Part shown: one piece after another, positions 7,533 through 17,657 of the stretch
Position numbering within the stretch: the stretch's first letter is position 1
Layout: every line of letters begins with the position of its first letter
Assembly (NCBI GenBank): GCA_020061465.1
Contig: JAGUYG010000004.1
Span: forward strand, 34,030 to 98,029
Source: Ignavibacteriales bacterium
GTDB lineage: Bacteria > Bacteroidota > Ignavibacteria > Ignavibacteriales > Ignavibacteriaceae
Reading direction: 5' to 3'
DNA: 64,000 nt
Translations under genes and position numbers: made by a program
Notes under the pieces: model-generated
The model's input: the letters and a program-made list of their open reading frames with translations, nothing else
Databases searched by the model: none
What the model was told of the DNA's origin: nothing

Positions 7533-9518
7533 TTAATATTTTAGTGTAATTCCGGCTTTAAATGCCCGTCCTTCTGAGGGAATTCCCCACTGCGAATAAT
7601 GAAGACGATCAAATAAATTATTAACGCGAAAAAATACTTCGGTTTCAAACGTTTCGTAAAATTTAATTATATAAGCTACCCGCAGGTTTATAAGAAAATA
7701 ATCCGGCAGCCTTTGGAAGAATAGGTTTCCTTCGCGAAGCCCAAATTCTTTCATCAAGCTTTGAAATTCTAAAAGTGTTTCAATACCACTAAAAGGCTCT
7801 ATATTAATTTGAGCAAACGAAATTACCTGAGGCTTATATTCAAGTGTATCATTGAATGAATTGTTTTCATCTTTCCCTTTAGCACTCAGATAAGATAGAT
7901 GAAAGTATATTGACGTAATTTTATTCAGGATAAAATGCGATGAGAATTCAGCGCCGAACATTCTAATAGATTCTTTATTTATACGCATAAATTGGCGTTC
8001 GGGCAATGTCTCGCGTGTAATGCCTTCTTTTAAATATGAAACGAAAAGTGTTAAGTCTGCTTTTCCCTGCTTAAACATCTTGTCAATTCCGGCTTCAACT
8101 GAATAAGCTGCTTCGGCACGTAAAGCGGGATTTGGCACAAATCTTCCCAATGCACCCGAATAGGCTTCACGCAATGTGGGAAATCTTGTTTTCTTACCCA
8201 AAGAGAAATGCAGCGAAGTGTTTCTATCGAATGAATAAACAAATCCCGTCATTAAATTGAAATCGGAAATACTGCCTCCTGCAGTATAAATTCCGGTCTT
8301 CGGTGTTTCAGAAACATCATAGCTGATGCCGGAGGTGAATGTTAACTTTTCGAAAAAATGCTCATACTCTGCTGCAGCACTAATCACATTTTGGGCATAA
8401 AGAACTTCAGCATAATCGGCTGATTTTATTCTTTCCTCATGAGTTGTTGAGTAACCGGTAAGTGCCGCTTTTATCAATGAATTATTATTAAGCAATAATG
8501 TTAATGCGATCTTTCCATTGATTATAAAATCTTTACCTATTTCTGTGTCATCTATTGCAGTAAAATAAATATCGTTATACTGATCTATTTTGCTTTTTAA
8601 ATTTGTAAGTAAAAAGGCAAAATCAATTTTGGGATTGACACCGTTAAATGAGTAATCCCCGGTAACGGATGCGGTAAAAAGTTTCCATTCAGGGTATCGC
8701 CAGTATCTGGGATTTGTAACGTACATTTCCGGAGCAACACCTTTTTCGGTATTAATGTATAGAGCAGAAAAACCGAGTCCCCCTTCTCTTGAAAAATTAT
8801 AATTAAACTTTCCAAAAAAATTAAATAATTTTTTATCGGTATTTATTAAAGTTTTATCTGCACTATATAAACCGGCATCAAGAGAGGCTGGTAATGAAAT
8901 ACCATCCTTCTGGTCATAAGACGAAGCGAGAAAAAAATTAATCTGCTCGGTACCATCGTAATATAAAACGGAATAGTTTTGAAGATTTTTATTTCCAATT
9001 GAAAATGAAAGTTTGATTTTTCTTCGTGCATAGGAATAGTTTTCAGAGTTCAAATTAATTACTCCGGAAATTGCATTAGCACCGAGAAGAACAGAAGCAA
9101 TTCCTTTCACTGCCGTAATTTCTCCGATTGTATTTGAAGGAATTAAACTGAGGTCAATTCTATTATCCCAAGGAATATTGAGTGGAAGTCCGTCTAAAAG
9201 AATTGACACCTGCCTTTCACCTGCACCCCGCATATAAAAATTGCTTTCACCGCGGGAATTGGTTTGCACTTTTACTGATGGAATTAATTTGCCAAGGTCG
9301 CTTACGGTGACAGGGTCGGAACTTTTAATCTCTTTTAAACTTATATGATTAACAACTTTAGCTTCAACTTCCTTGCCCCCCTTAATGGTTATTTGGTCAA
9401 GACGATATGTTTTTATTGAATCTTCCTGGCAGAATACAACCCGAGAGAAAATGAAGAAAGTAAGAAGAGTAATTTTCAATTTAATTGCTGTTAAATGAGT
9501 TAAGAATCTTATCTCCAA
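7533..9518 (-). CDS. TonB-dependent outer-membrane receptor
   Basis: The 661-aa protein has a signal peptide ending near FSRVVFC-QEDS, then a plug domain (SVKVQTNSRGESNFYMRGAG; VSILLDGLPLNIPW; AVKGIASVLLGANAISGVIN) and a C-terminal barrel ending in a final strand FKAGITLKY. These are classic TonB receptor features for active import of a chelate or oligosaccharide. No SusD partner or carboxypeptidase-like N-terminal domain is present, which makes a metal chelate or vitamin more likely. The start is a TTG overlapping a GGAG, so the true start may lie a few codons downstream. Confidence 0.9.
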   Translation of the reverse strand: MEIRFLTHLTAIKLKITLLTFFIFSRVVFCQEDSIKTYRLDQITIKGGKEVEAKVVNHISLKEIKSSDPVTVSDLGKLIPSVKVQTNSRGESNFYMRGAGERQVSILLDGLPLNIPWDNRIDLSLIPSNTIGEITAVKGIASVLLGANAISGVINLNSENYSYARRKIKLSFSIGNKNLQNYSVLYYDGTEQINFFLASSYDQKDGISLPASLDAGLYSADKTLINTDKKLFNFFGKFNYNFSREGGLGFSALYINTEKGVAPEMYVTNPRYWRYPEWKLFTASVTGDYSFNGVNPKIDFAFLLTNLKSKIDQYNDIYFTAIDDTEIGKDFIINGKIALTLLLNNNSLIKAALTGYSTTHEERIKSADYAEVLYAQNVISAAAEYEHFFEKLTFTSGISYDVSETPKTGIYTAGGSISDFNLMTGFVYSFDRNTSLHFSLGKKTRFPTLREAYSGALGRFVPNPALRAEAAYSVEAGIDKMFKQGKADLTLFVSYLKEGITRETLPERQFMRINKESIRMFGAEFSSHFILNKITSIYFHLSYLSAKGKDENNSFNDTLEYKPQVISFAQINIEPFSGIETLLEFQSLMKEFGLREGNLFFQRLPDYFLINLRVAYIIKFYETFETEVFFRVNNLFDRLHYSQWGIPSEGRAFKAGITLKY

Positions 9519-9632
9519 TTAAAAACAAATTGTTTATTTAATAAATGCAGAAACGCAAATGGCATTATTTTTTACAAAACGAGATACTTTTAGATTTGTT
9601 AAATTTTTACAACAATAAGCCGGGCTGTATCA

Positions 9633-10070
9633 CTATTCGCCAAGCTTAAATCTTATCCTAAGCACACCGTCTTCGTAGCTTGTGGAAATAATTTTAAATG
9701 ATCCGATCTCTTTTGATGAATTAACATGAAGCCCGCTGCAAGGGCAAGCATCGTAATTACCTATTTTAATAATTCTAATAGTATCGCCGGCATCTTCCGG
9801 CAGCCGCTCCAGTACAAAAAATTTTTCGGCTTCTTCTTTGCTAAGATATTCTTCATGCACACTTAAATCTGATTGAATAATTTCATTCACTTTATTTTCG
9901 ATTGCTTTTATTTCATCATCGGTTAAATTTCTATCGAACCAATAATCGCATTTGGATTTCTTCTTTTCAATGTGCGCGCTGAATGAACGTCCTCTGTTGA
10001 ACATCCTTACCATTGTTTGATTAAGAATATGCTCAGCCGAGTGCATGCGGGGATCATATTGTTTGCTCAT
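9633..10070 (-). CDS. AlaX-type alanyl-tRNA editing protein
   Basis: The 145-aa protein is a free-standing editing domain of the alanyl/threonyl-tRNA synthetase family. It has the first zinc motif HSAEH (His10, His14) and the second CSGLH (Cys111, His115), with the usual spacing. Such proteins deacylate tRNA-Ala mischarged with serine (or glycine). It is 7 bp downstream of the nitroreductase gene, indicating one transcript, though no functional link is evident. All metal ligands are present, so it should be active. Confidence 0.88.
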   Translation of the reverse strand: MSKQYDPRMHSAEHILNQTMVRMFNRGRSFSAHIEKKKSKCDYWFDRNLTDDEIKAIENKVNEIIQSDLSVHEEYLSKEEAEKFFVLERLPEDAGDTIRIIKIGNYDACPCSGLHVNSSKEIGSFKIISTSYEDGVLRIRFKLGE

Positions 10071-10077
10071 TGCATCA

Positions 10078-10590
10078 TTACCATTTATTATAATGTATTT
10101 TTTTGCTCAGAAATCTTTCGCCGGCTTCAGGATTTTCATCAGAATATCCTAAAGAAACAAGTGCGATAGGGATAATGTGTTCGGGAAGCTCGAATTTTTT
10201 CTTTACACTCTCTATAACTTCTTGCAGAGGATAAATTGCAATCCAGCAAGAGCCTAAGCCAAATTCGTGTGCAGCTAAAAGAATATTTTGAATAGCGGCA
10301 GAACAATTTTGAACTATATAATCAATGTTCTGTTCTATTTTATTATCTCCACAAACCAACAAAGCAGCTTGTGCTTCTTTTAGAATATCAGTTCCGTGCG
10401 GTATGGCTTGAATTGCTTTTTGCATAGCTTCTTCGGTATTGATAACTACGAAATCCCATGGCTGTAAATTCATTGCTGATGGCGCATACATAGCGGCACG
10501 CAGAATTTTATCTATCTTATCTTTTTCAACTTTATCCGACTTATATTTTCTAATACTTCTTCGTGTAAGTAAAGCATCCATTGTATTCAT
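10078..10590 (-). CDS. Nitroreductase-family FMN oxidoreductase
   Basis: The 170-aa protein starts with MNTMDALLTRRSIRKYKSDK, the RRSIRxY flavin phosphate-binding motif of the nitroreductase family, followed by AAMYAPSAMNLQPWDFVV. Later comes GLGSCWIAIYP and IALVSLGYSDENP. These are homodimeric FMN enzymes that use NAD(P)H to reduce nitroaromatics, quinones or similar compounds; substrates are broad. It is the upstream gene of a pair with alaX. Confidence 0.9.
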   Translation of the reverse strand: MNTMDALLTRRSIRKYKSDKVEKDKIDKILRAAMYAPSAMNLQPWDFVVINTEEAMQKAIQAIPHGTDILKEAQAALLVCGDNKIEQNIDYIVQNCSAAIQNILLAAHEFGLGSCWIAIYPLQEVIESVKKKFELPEHIIPIALVSLGYSDENPEAGERFLSKKIHYNKW

Positions 10591-10658
10591 TCGTTATCCC
10601 CTTTCAATTTATTTGAATCAAAATTTGAAGTCACCTTAATTTTTATAACACATCATGT

Positions 10659-11840
10659 TTAAAATAAATTTGAAATTATTTCATAAGCTCCGATATATGT
10701 TCCTATTATACTTCCGGTGCCTGCCAATAAAAATACGAGCAAAACTTTAAGCAGCTTATTGTGCCACCACATTTTAATTTTGCCGGCATCATCAATCACA
10801 GAATGAATTTCACTTACTAATGGAGGCTGATAATACACTTGCACAAATGCGGCAATATATCCAGCGCCAATAACCGGACTTAAACTTGTAAACGGCGCGG
10901 CAAAGAATGCAGCAATAATTGTAAACGGATGACCTGCTGCAAATATTGCCCCCAAACTGCTCGGTATACCGTTGGCTAATATCCAATAAAGAAAGTTGCT
11001 GCCGGCTTCATTCAATCCTTTGTTAAAACCAATGTAAAGAAGCGAACCGACTATGATAGCCGGTACCAGCCAGCCAATCCACTTCATCCAGGTCGAAGCT
11101 GATGGAATTACCTCTATTGCCGATAAATCAATTTCGCCGCTTTCATCATTTAAAATGTGTTTGATTCCTTCAATATGTCCCGCTCCTACAACAGCCACTA
11201 TTTTATTGCCATCCGTATTTTTTATTTTTTGAGCAAGATATTGGTCGCGTTCATCAACGATTACTTTCTTAATTACAGGCATTACTCTGCCTAATTCACT
11301 CATCATTTCAGTTAGAAGGTCTTTCTGCTTTAGCTGTTCTAATTTTTCATCGGTTATCTCCACATTGTTAAAAATGCCGGCAAGACCTGATGAAACAAAT
11401 TTCAATTTTTGAAAGAAAGACATTGAGTTCCATGCACGTTTAAGCGTAATTCGTACATCTCTATCGCAAAGATCAAATGCGATATTATGCTGTTGAGCAG
11501 TACTAACTGCTTGAAGCAATTCTACACCCGGTACCACACCTAATTTTTCACCAAGTTTTTTTTGATAGGATGCTAATAATAAATTTACAATTAGCGTAGT
11601 TAATTGTTTTTCGCGTATTACAGTTTTTAAGTCAAGCGATTCCCATCGTTTTTTTTCCGAAAGAGCTTTGAATCTTTGTTGATCTAATTCAACACAAACC
11701 TTATCCGGCAATTCTTTTTCGATAACTGTTTTAACTAAGTCAGCCGATGCTTTTGAGATATGTGCTGTGCCTAAGAGAATGTATTGTTTATCATTCCTGA
11801 AAAGTATGTGAACATCGGAAGGATATTCCTTAACCTGCAT
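10659..11840 (-). CDS. TraB-family membrane protein
   Basis: The N-terminal half holds the TraB/GumN domain: YILLGTAHISKASADLV, then KVCVELDQQRFKAL, and VVGAGHIEGI, with conserved Gly-x-x-His motifs of the EreA/ChaN-like clan. The C-terminal half has several membrane segments (GWLVPAIIVGSLLYIG, NGIPSSLGAIFAAGHPFTIIAAF, LLKVLLVFLLAGTGSIIG). The family is named for Enterococcus pheromone shutdown, but its chemistry is unproven. I preferred the ATG at 11840; a TTG at 11858 with a well-spaced GGAG is an equally plausible start. Confidence 0.85.
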   Translation of the reverse strand: MQVKEYPSDVHILFRNDKQYILLGTAHISKASADLVKTVIEKELPDKVCVELDQQRFKALSEKKRWESLDLKTVIREKQLTTLIVNLLLASYQKKLGEKLGVVPGVELLQAVSTAQQHNIAFDLCDRDVRITLKRAWNSMSFFQKLKFVSSGLAGIFNNVEITDEKLEQLKQKDLLTEMMSELGRVMPVIKKVIVDERDQYLAQKIKNTDGNKIVAVVGAGHIEGIKHILNDESGEIDLSAIEVIPSASTWMKWIGWLVPAIIVGSLLYIGFNKGLNEAGSNFLYWILANGIPSSLGAIFAAGHPFTIIAAFFAAPFTSLSPVIGAGYIAAFVQVYYQPPLVSEIHSVIDDAGKIKMWWHNKLLKVLLVFLLAGTGSIIGTYIGAYEIISNLF

Positions 11841-12144
11841 CAACTCTTCTTCCGGCAAAATATTTTCTCCTTTACCTTAAATAATTTTGGATGTAATTTG
11901 CAGACGAAAAAGTGCTCAGAATTATTTGCGATTTATCAATCTGCTGATTTGAGTTATTAACACTCACTTGTTACTTAATTTACAACCGTATAAAGTTAAA
12001 ATTGGGATTACGGAACAAGCGGCTGTAAAAATTTTGAGAGGAAATTTAAGAAAATTTACAGACAGATGAGTTCCGTCATTCTGATATTTTTGAAATCATC
12101 AAAGATCCATGAAAGACCGAAATTTATAAAAAAAGGAAAAAGAG

Positions 12145-13131
12145 ATGTTCTCATCTTTAATAAACAGTAAAAAAAGAATTTGCCGCGCTTACTTTTTAGC
12201 CTGTATATTGACAGGAATAATAATTTTATTAACCGTATCAGCATTTTTAAGCAACGAGGAAGCAGTCGGTTTAAACAAGCAAAGCAAGATAATATCAAAT
12301 GAAAAAATGACAGGAATGATGGTTATTTCACCAAAGATTCCAGATCAAATGAGCTTTGCCGGTGAAAGGACGCCGCTTGAAAAATTTGATGTTAGAGAAC
12401 GAATAGACAGGGAAATGATAGTGAACACCTACTGGCATTCAGCAACAATATTGACGATGAAAAGATCGAACAGATGGCTTCCCGTGATAGAGCCTATTCT
12501 GAAAAAGAATCAAATTCCCGAAGATTTCAAGTACGTGGTTTTAGTTGAGAGCGGATTGCTTAATTTGATTTCTCCAGCAGGCGCAACAGGATTTTGGCAG
12601 TTCTTAAATTCAACCGCTAAAGAATATGAATTAGAAGTGAATGACGAAGTAGATGAAAGATATAATGTGGAAAAATCTACCGAGGCGGCGTGCAAGTATA
12701 TAAAAGCAGCTTACGATTCTTTTGCAAGCTGGACAATGGCGGCTGCCGCATTTAATATGGGTATAAGCGGACTTCGCCGTCAAGCCGAAAAACAAAAAAC
12801 TAATGATTATTACGATCTGCTTCTGAGTGAAGAAACATCTCGATATATTGCAAGGGTTTTAGCCCTTAAAGAAATTCTTTCAAATCCCGTGGAATATGGT
12901 TATTTTATAAATACCAATGAGCTATATCCGAAATTATTATTCAAGGAAATTGAAGTGCACAAAACGATTAAAGATTTAACAGAATTTGCTTTTGAGAGCG
13001 GGATAAGCTATAAAACGTTAAAGACTTTCAATCCATGGCTGAGAGGTGATAAGCTGTCAATCAAAAATGGTAAAGTGTATAAGATTAAAATTCCTATCGG
13101 GGATGGTATTGAAACCGTTAAGCTTGAATAG
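12145..13131 (+). CDS. Membrane-anchored lytic transglycosylase (MltD-like)
   Basis: The 328-aa protein has an N-terminal hydrophobic segment (about residues 14-34), then an SLT domain: YVVLVESGLLNLISPAGATG with catalytic Glu135, followed by FWQF and AAAAFNMG. These enzymes cleave peptidoglycan between MurNAc and GlcNAc. The C-terminus (YKTLKTFNPWLRGDKLSIKNG) resembles a LysM-type wall-binding repeat, as in MltD. It is divergent from traB and monocistronic. Confidence 0.88.
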   Translation: MFSSLINSKKRICRAYFLACILTGIIILLTVSAFLSNEEAVGLNKQSKIISNEKMTGMMVISPKIPDQMSFAGERTPLEKFDVRERIDREMIVNTYWHSATILTMKRSNRWLPVIEPILKKNQIPEDFKYVVLVESGLLNLISPAGATGFWQFLNSTAKEYELEVNDEVDERYNVEKSTEAACKYIKAAYDSFASWTMAAAAFNMGISGLRRQAEKQKTNDYYDLLLSEETSRYIARVLALKEILSNPVEYGYFINTNELYPKLLFKEIEVHKTIKDLTEFAFESGISYKTLKTFNPWLRGDKLSIKNGKVYKIKIPIGDGIETVKLE

Positions 13132-13208
13132 AAATTCTCTTTAGAATACGAAAGATTCGTCAACTAATTTTTCGAAAATTTGGCAATAATATATTGGGGA
13201 TTAAAAAC

Positions 13209-14306
13209 ATGATAATAAAGCTAAAAAATTTTTATACATGCTGTATTCTTGTTTGCTTAATTTTATTCTATTCCTGCGGTCCGAAAAATGCTTTCTTAAC
13301 CGAAAGTCACATTCTAAATATCATTTCGAAAGTGGGATCTCTGATAGAAAGCAAAACCAATGATAAATCTCCAGGCTATGCGGTAATGATTATTAAAGAC
13401 TCGGAAATAATTTATCTTAAAAATATAGGATTAGCCGATCTTGCATCTCATAAAGAAATAAATCAAAGCACAGCATTCTATTTAGCATCGTTGTCTAAAC
13501 AATTTACTGCAATGGCAATAATGATATTATACGAAAGAGGCGAATTGGTTTATGACGATCCGATATCCAAATATTTTCCTGAGTTTCCGGATTATGGTAA
13601 AGAAATTACAATCAGAAACCTGCTTACACATTCTTCCGGCTTACGTGATCATTACGATGTGGTCGGAGTAGATATTGATTCACTCACTAATCAAGATGTT
13701 TGGAACGTTCTCAAAACGCAGGACAGTTTGCAGTTTAAACCCGGCTCAAAAATGCAATATTCGAATTCCGGGTATGTATTACTTGCAATGTTAGTCGAAA
13801 GGATTACCGCTCAGCCTTTCAGCCGATTTTTAACTGAAAATATATTTGCGCCGCTCGAAATGAAAAATACTCTTGTTTATGATGAAAGAAAACCTTATAT
13901 AGCAAACCGTGGAATTGGTTATATTCGAAACGATACAGGTTCGTTTTCCAGTTCCGATTATACATTATCCACTACAGGGGCTGGAGGTATGTATTCTACT
14001 CTGGAGGATCTCTATAAATGGGATCAAGCGCTCAATTCCGAAAAATTGGTAAAAAATGAAACTTTTGAGGATGCACTTTCATCCTTTTTAACGATTGACA
14101 GGAATAAAACTAACTACGGATTCGGCTGGATGTCGAATGAATACGAGGGAATTGACTACCACTATCATACAGGCTCCTTAAAGGGATTTCGAAACATAAT
14201 TTTGCGGATTCCGGAACATCAGTTTACCTTTATCGTCTTATCCAATGCTGGTGAGCATCTGCTGACAAAAGAGCATTTTTCCGATTTATTTTTTCAAATA
14301 CCGTAA
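13209..14306 (+). CDS. Serine beta-lactamase-fold hydrolase lipoprotein (class C/PBP4*-like)
   Basis: I chose the ATG at 13209, 9 nt after GGGGA, over a TTG at 13194. The 365-aa protein has a lipoprotein signal (LILFYSCG). Three active-site motifs are present: SLSK (Ser94, Lys97), YSN (Tyr183) and HTG near the C-terminus. This family includes esterases, D-aminopeptidases and DD-peptidases, and most chromosomal members are not antibiotic resistance enzymes. It lies 78 bp after the lytic transglycosylase gene in the same direction, consistent with a cell-wall role. Confidence 0.88.
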   Translation: MIIKLKNFYTCCILVCLILFYSCGPKNAFLTESHILNIISKVGSLIESKTNDKSPGYAVMIIKDSEIIYLKNIGLADLASHKEINQSTAFYLASLSKQFTAMAIMILYERGELVYDDPISKYFPEFPDYGKEITIRNLLTHSSGLRDHYDVVGVDIDSLTNQDVWNVLKTQDSLQFKPGSKMQYSNSGYVLLAMLVERITAQPFSRFLTENIFAPLEMKNTLVYDERKPYIANRGIGYIRNDTGSFSSSDYTLSTTGAGGMYSTLEDLYKWDQALNSEKLVKNETFEDALSSFLTIDRNKTNYGFGWMSNEYEGIDYHYHTGSLKGFRNIILRIPEHQFTFIVLSNAGEHLLTKEHFSDLFFQIP

Positions 14307-14564
14307 ACAAAAATGAGCTGTCTTAGTATAAAACACCAAACTTGATAAATTTATAGACAAACGCCCTAATTGTAAAAAAATGAGAAAAATTGCTGGAATA
14401 TGTGAATCTTACCGGATTATCTATAATCTAACTAAAAAATTAGATATAGACTGATTTTTTGACTTAACAAATTCAGAATAAATTATTATTTTACTAGTCT
14501 AAAAAGTGCAAACTTTTTATAAATAATTAATAAACTATAGCAATTAGCTTAGGAGAATAAAAAA

Positions 14565-15422
14565 TTGAAGATCACAAAGCAATTTACTAACCGGGAAAGT
14601 AAATCTTTAGATAAATACTTACAAGACATCGGAAAAGTCGATCTTTTAACTCCTGAACAAGAAATAGAATTAGCAAAACGGATAAAAAAAGGCGATCAGC
14701 AAGCTTTAGAAACCCTTACAAAAGCCAACCTCCGGTTTGTTGTGAGCGTTGCTAAACAGTTTCAAAACCAGGGTTTATCGCTAAATGACTTGATAAACGA
14801 AGGAAACCTCGGGTTAATAAAAGCCGCAAAAAGATTTGATGAAACCCGAGGGTTTAAGTTTATTTCTTATGCCGTTTGGTGGATTCGTCAATCGATTATG
14901 CAGGCAATTGCCGAGCAATCGAGAATGGTTCGACTCCCGCTTAACAGAATAGGTACATTGAATAAGCTGGGAAAAGCTTACTCCAAATTGGAGCAGGAAT
15001 ATGAACGAAAGCCAAATCCCAGCGAACTGGCTGCCGAATTAGACATGGATGCGGACGAAGTATCCAATACTTTACAGCTTTATGGACGCCATGTTTCGGT
15101 TGATGCTCCATTAAAAGAAGGCGAGGATAAAAATAGCTTGCTCGATATTATCGTAAACGATCAGCAGCCGTCACCCGACGGCAGCTTGATGCAGGAATCG
15201 TTGAAGAATGAAGTTGAAGACGTGCTTTCTACCTTATCTGAGAGGGAAGCTGAAGTTCTGAAATTATACTTCGGTATAAACAGTGAACACTCTGCAACTT
15301 TGGAAGAAATCGGTGAGCGGTTTAATTTGACAAGAGAACGCGTAAGACAGATTAAAGAAAAAGCTTTACGTAGTTTGAGATATGCTTCTAAAAGCAAAAA
15401 CCTAAGAGTTTATTTAGGTTAA
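14565..15422 (+). CDS. rpoD: Primary RNA polymerase sigma factor, short Bacteroidetes-type RpoD
   Basis: The 285-aa protein has region 1.2 ([20 protein letters not shown]), region 2 ([45 protein letters not shown]), region 3 and region 4 ([21 protein letters not shown]). It lacks the long region 1.1 and non-conserved insertion of proteobacterial sigma-70, exactly as in the 285-290-aa RpoD of Bacteroidota and relatives. The start is a TTG, 9 nt after AGGAG at 14551-14555. It is followed by a strong terminator, so it is monocistronic. Confidence 0.93.
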   Translation: MKITKQFTNRESKSLDKYLQDIGKVDLLTPEQEIELAKRIKKGDQQALETLTKANLRFVVSVAKQFQNQGLSLNDLINEGNLGLIKAAKRFDETRGFKFISYAVWWIRQSIMQAIAEQSRMVRLPLNRIGTLNKLGKAYSKLEQEYERKPNPSELAAELDMDADEVSNTLQLYGRHVSVDAPLKEGEDKNSLLDIIVNDQQPSPDGSLMQESLKNEVEDVLSTLSEREAEVLKLYFGINSEHSATLEEIGERFNLTRERVRQIKEKALRSLRYASKSKNLRVYLG

Positions 15423-15443
15423 TTGAAAGTTAATACAAACAAG

Positions 15444-15485
15444 ATTCCGTTTCTCCTTCCGAAAGGGAAACGGAATTTTTTATTT
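15444..15485 (+). terminator. Rho-independent terminator of rpoD
   Basis: ATTCCGTTTC and GAAACGGAAT form the arms, with CCTT/AAGG extending the stem near the loop, followed by TTTTTTATTTT. It lies about 20 bp after the rpoD stop. Confidence 0.85.
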
Positions 15486-15539
15486 TAAACGATCCCTATT
15501 GATTAGCCTTCGTTGAAACGAAATTCCATCTCTTTTAAA

Positions 15540-15590
15540 AATAAAAAACAGACGGAAGGAAAGATTAAACAACTTCCATCTGTATGGAAT
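15540..15590 (-). terminator. Terminator of the HEAT-repeat gene
   Basis: On the minus strand CAGATGGAAG pairs with CTTCCGTCTG, followed by a TTTTTTATTTTT run. It lies just beyond the stop of the gene at 15609-16124. Confidence 0.7.
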
Positions 15591-15608
15591 GCTCAAGTGG
15601 AACACAGC

Positions 15609-16124
15609 TTACTCCTCTTTATCAAATGAAATTTCGGTTAAAATTTTATAACTTTTATAGACTGTCGTTGGATATTCGGTTAAAATTGCAAAGCTCATTC
15701 TTCTAACTCGTGGGTTCTCATCATATTTTGCCAATTTTTCTATTGCTCTCTTCCCCTGCTCATTACCCATCTTATAAAGGACTAATGCTATTAAAATTCT
15801 TGTTTCGGGATCGTCCTCTCTTGACAATTGATTGATCAACTCATTTTCTAAATCAGTAATATTATACTTTCCGGCAAAATATATAGAACTTCTTCTTAAA
15901 CCAAGGTTGTCTGATTTTATTCCTTCGGCAAGGCTTTTTACAGCATTCGGAAATCGCGCAGTTTGGTTCTCGTACGATAATGAAGAATCGCGCTCATTTA
16001 TTCCTTCGTTCACTTTAGAGATGCTATAAGCATTCAACTTAAAGCTTAAGCCGATGATCAGCACTAAGATTAAATAAGCTGCGATAAAATCATTTTTGCT
16101 GTTTACAATTTGTACCCGTTTCAT
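15609..16124 (-). CDS. HEAT-repeat protein with an N-terminal membrane anchor
   Basis: The 171-aa protein starts with a hydrophobic segment (IAAYLILVLIIGLSFKL), followed by three HEAT-like helical repeats: AVKSLAEGIKSDNLGLRRSS, then NELINQLSREDDPETRILIALV, and AIEKLAKYDENPRVRRMS. HEAT repeats are protein-interaction scaffolds. A good AGGAGG lies 8 nt upstream of the ATG. Function is unknown. It is probably exported or anchored facing the periplasm. Confidence 0.8.
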   Translation of the reverse strand: MKRVQIVNSKNDFIAAYLILVLIIGLSFKLNAYSISKVNEGINERDSSLSYENQTARFPNAVKSLAEGIKSDNLGLRRSSIYFAGKYNITDLENELINQLSREDDPETRILIALVLYKMGNEQGKRAIEKLAKYDENPRVRRMSFAILTEYPTTVYKSYKILTEISFDKEE

Positions 16125-16302
16125 TTTAGACCTCCTTTTAATTTTGTCATTTTATCTTCAAACTTTCTGATCAAACTTAGTCCGAACAAATGTCAGCGTT
16201 GTCAATTGCAAGTAAATGAATGTCAAATTATGTCATAAGGGGGTATGATGGGTGGTTAAAAAAATGGATAGTCGAACAGAACAATTTTAAGGTGATATTT
16301 GT

Positions 16303-17340
16303 TTACTTCTTCCAAAACTTATTATAGTTTGTTCGCGTTACAATTCCTATTGGTCCTTGATAAATTCCCCCGTCAAGATATCCATCATAAACTCTTACGG
16401 CAATAATATTGCGTTGGTTTTTTTGTAATACTTCTTTAGGAATAACGTAAGCGCGTTGTTTCTGCCAATTATCTCCGAGATTGACGCCAAACATATCCTC
16501 ATAAAATTCACCTGTGTAGCCTACAAGTGAGCCGTTAATAAATATCTGGTCGAAATCATCTATTTTGCCTAAGAGCAGAACCAGTTCTTGATCCTGATAT
16601 TCTTTAGGAAGTGTAAAATCTTTTCTATACCATGCAAAGCCGTCATAATGCGGAAAACCCTGATGTTCCCAAAAGCCCGGGACGATAATTGTGTGCCAAT
16701 CGGAGTCGTCGAAATTATTGTCCTTAAATTCCGTCATATCGCCTAATGCAAATTTCCATTGACCGGCAAGATTAATATCGAGAGGTATTTCATTTTCATT
16801 TATATAAATTCCAAGCTCGCCTGAAATTATCCCGCCTTCCAATTGAGAATCGTATACACGCACTGCTATTAAATTTTTTTCGTTTTTGCTCAATATATTT
16901 TCGGGGATGTAGTATTTCCGCTGAACATTGTAAGCTGTTACAAAAGCAGGCAGGAACGAACCGGAAAAACCGACTTTATAGCCGTTTATATATACCTCGT
17001 CAACATCGTCTATGTAGCCCAAATATAAATAAACACTTTTTCCTTTTAAGTCTTCTTTTACATCAAAATGCCGACGGTACCACGCGAAACCATTGTAACC
17101 GTGGAAGCCTTCATTTTCCCATGAAGAGGGGGCGTAAATTTCTTCCCAATTGCTGTCATCGTAATCAGGTAATGCCCATTCTCTATTATCTCCGATTGAA
17201 AACTTCCAGTAACCTTTTAGATTTTGAATTCTTCTTCCTTCAATGGCATTGGTTTGAGGTTCTTCGCAACTTAAAAGTAGTAATGATACCACCGGCAAAA
17301 AGAATAACAGACAAAAAAATTTTTTATTAATCCAAACCAT
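16303..17340 (-). CDS. Lipoprotein with two tandem GH2-type sugar-binding jelly-roll domains
   Basis: Beginning at MVWINKKFF, the protein (345 aa) has a lipoprotein signal (VVSLLLLSC). It then contains two homologous jelly rolls, each with the sequence order GxWKF-x-GD, D-D-S-W, P-x-WE-xG, GFAWYR and YLG-x-DD-x-D-xxING-xVGxxG. These are the N-terminal carbohydrate-binding domain of beta-galactosidase/glucuronidase (GH2) enzymes, but the immunoglobulin-like and TIM-barrel catalytic domains are absent. It is therefore probably a surface carbohydrate-binding protein rather than an enzyme. An ATG 18 codons upstream would bury the signal peptide, so the shorter start is preferred. Confidence 0.85.
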   Translation of the reverse strand: MVWINKKFFCLLFFLPVVSLLLLSCEEPQTNAIEGRRIQNLKGYWKFSIGDNREWALPDYDDSNWEEIYAPSSWENEGFHGYNGFAWYRRHFDVKEDLKGKSVYLYLGYIDDVDEVYINGYKVGFSGSFLPAFVTAYNVQRKYYIPENILSKNEKNLIAVRVYDSQLEGGIISGELGIYINENEIPLDINLAGQWKFALGDMTEFKDNNFDDSDWHTIIVPGFWEHQGFPHYDGFAWYRKDFTLPKEYQDQELVLLLGKIDDFDQIFINGSLVGYTGEFYEDMFGVNLGDNWQKQRAYVIPKEVLQKNQRNIIAVRVYDGYLDGGIYQGPIGIVTRTNYNKFWKK

Positions 17341-17657
17341 ATTCAATTTAATTTTAACAACAAACTTATAGATAAATTCCTTCCCTGTGGTCAATTAATT
17401 GTAATGACTTGTAAAAAGATGTCACCGGTAAATATTTAGTAATCTCTATTGTATCACTCCATTAGTAAATGCAATCATTCGTCTTAAATTTAACGCAGCA
17501 GGAATTAATGCAAAATGAAGATCGATAAAGAATAGGATCGGTAGATAATATTAAGAAAATTAAAAGGGATGGGCGAGGCTCCCATCCCTTTCAGCAATGT
17601 GTTGAAGTTATGTTTACCCTTCAGATTTTGTTATTGATGCCCTCCAATGTGATTTGT
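17341..17657. other. Intergenic region between two minus-strand genes
   Basis: The stretch contains the terminator at 17571-17592 for the gene at 17658 and the upstream region of the gene at 16303. I see no small gene in it. Confidence 0.6.
17571..17592 (-). terminator. Terminator of the MORN-like gene
   Basis: AAGGGATGGG pairs with CCCATCCCTT around CGAGGCT. On the minus strand the hairpin is followed by TTTTAATTTT, fitting termination of the gene at 17658-18203. Confidence 0.75.

Noticed and set aside
9519..9632. Possible riboswitch upstream of the TonB receptor
   Set aside because: The leader is short and AT-rich, with no cobalamin or other riboswitch core.
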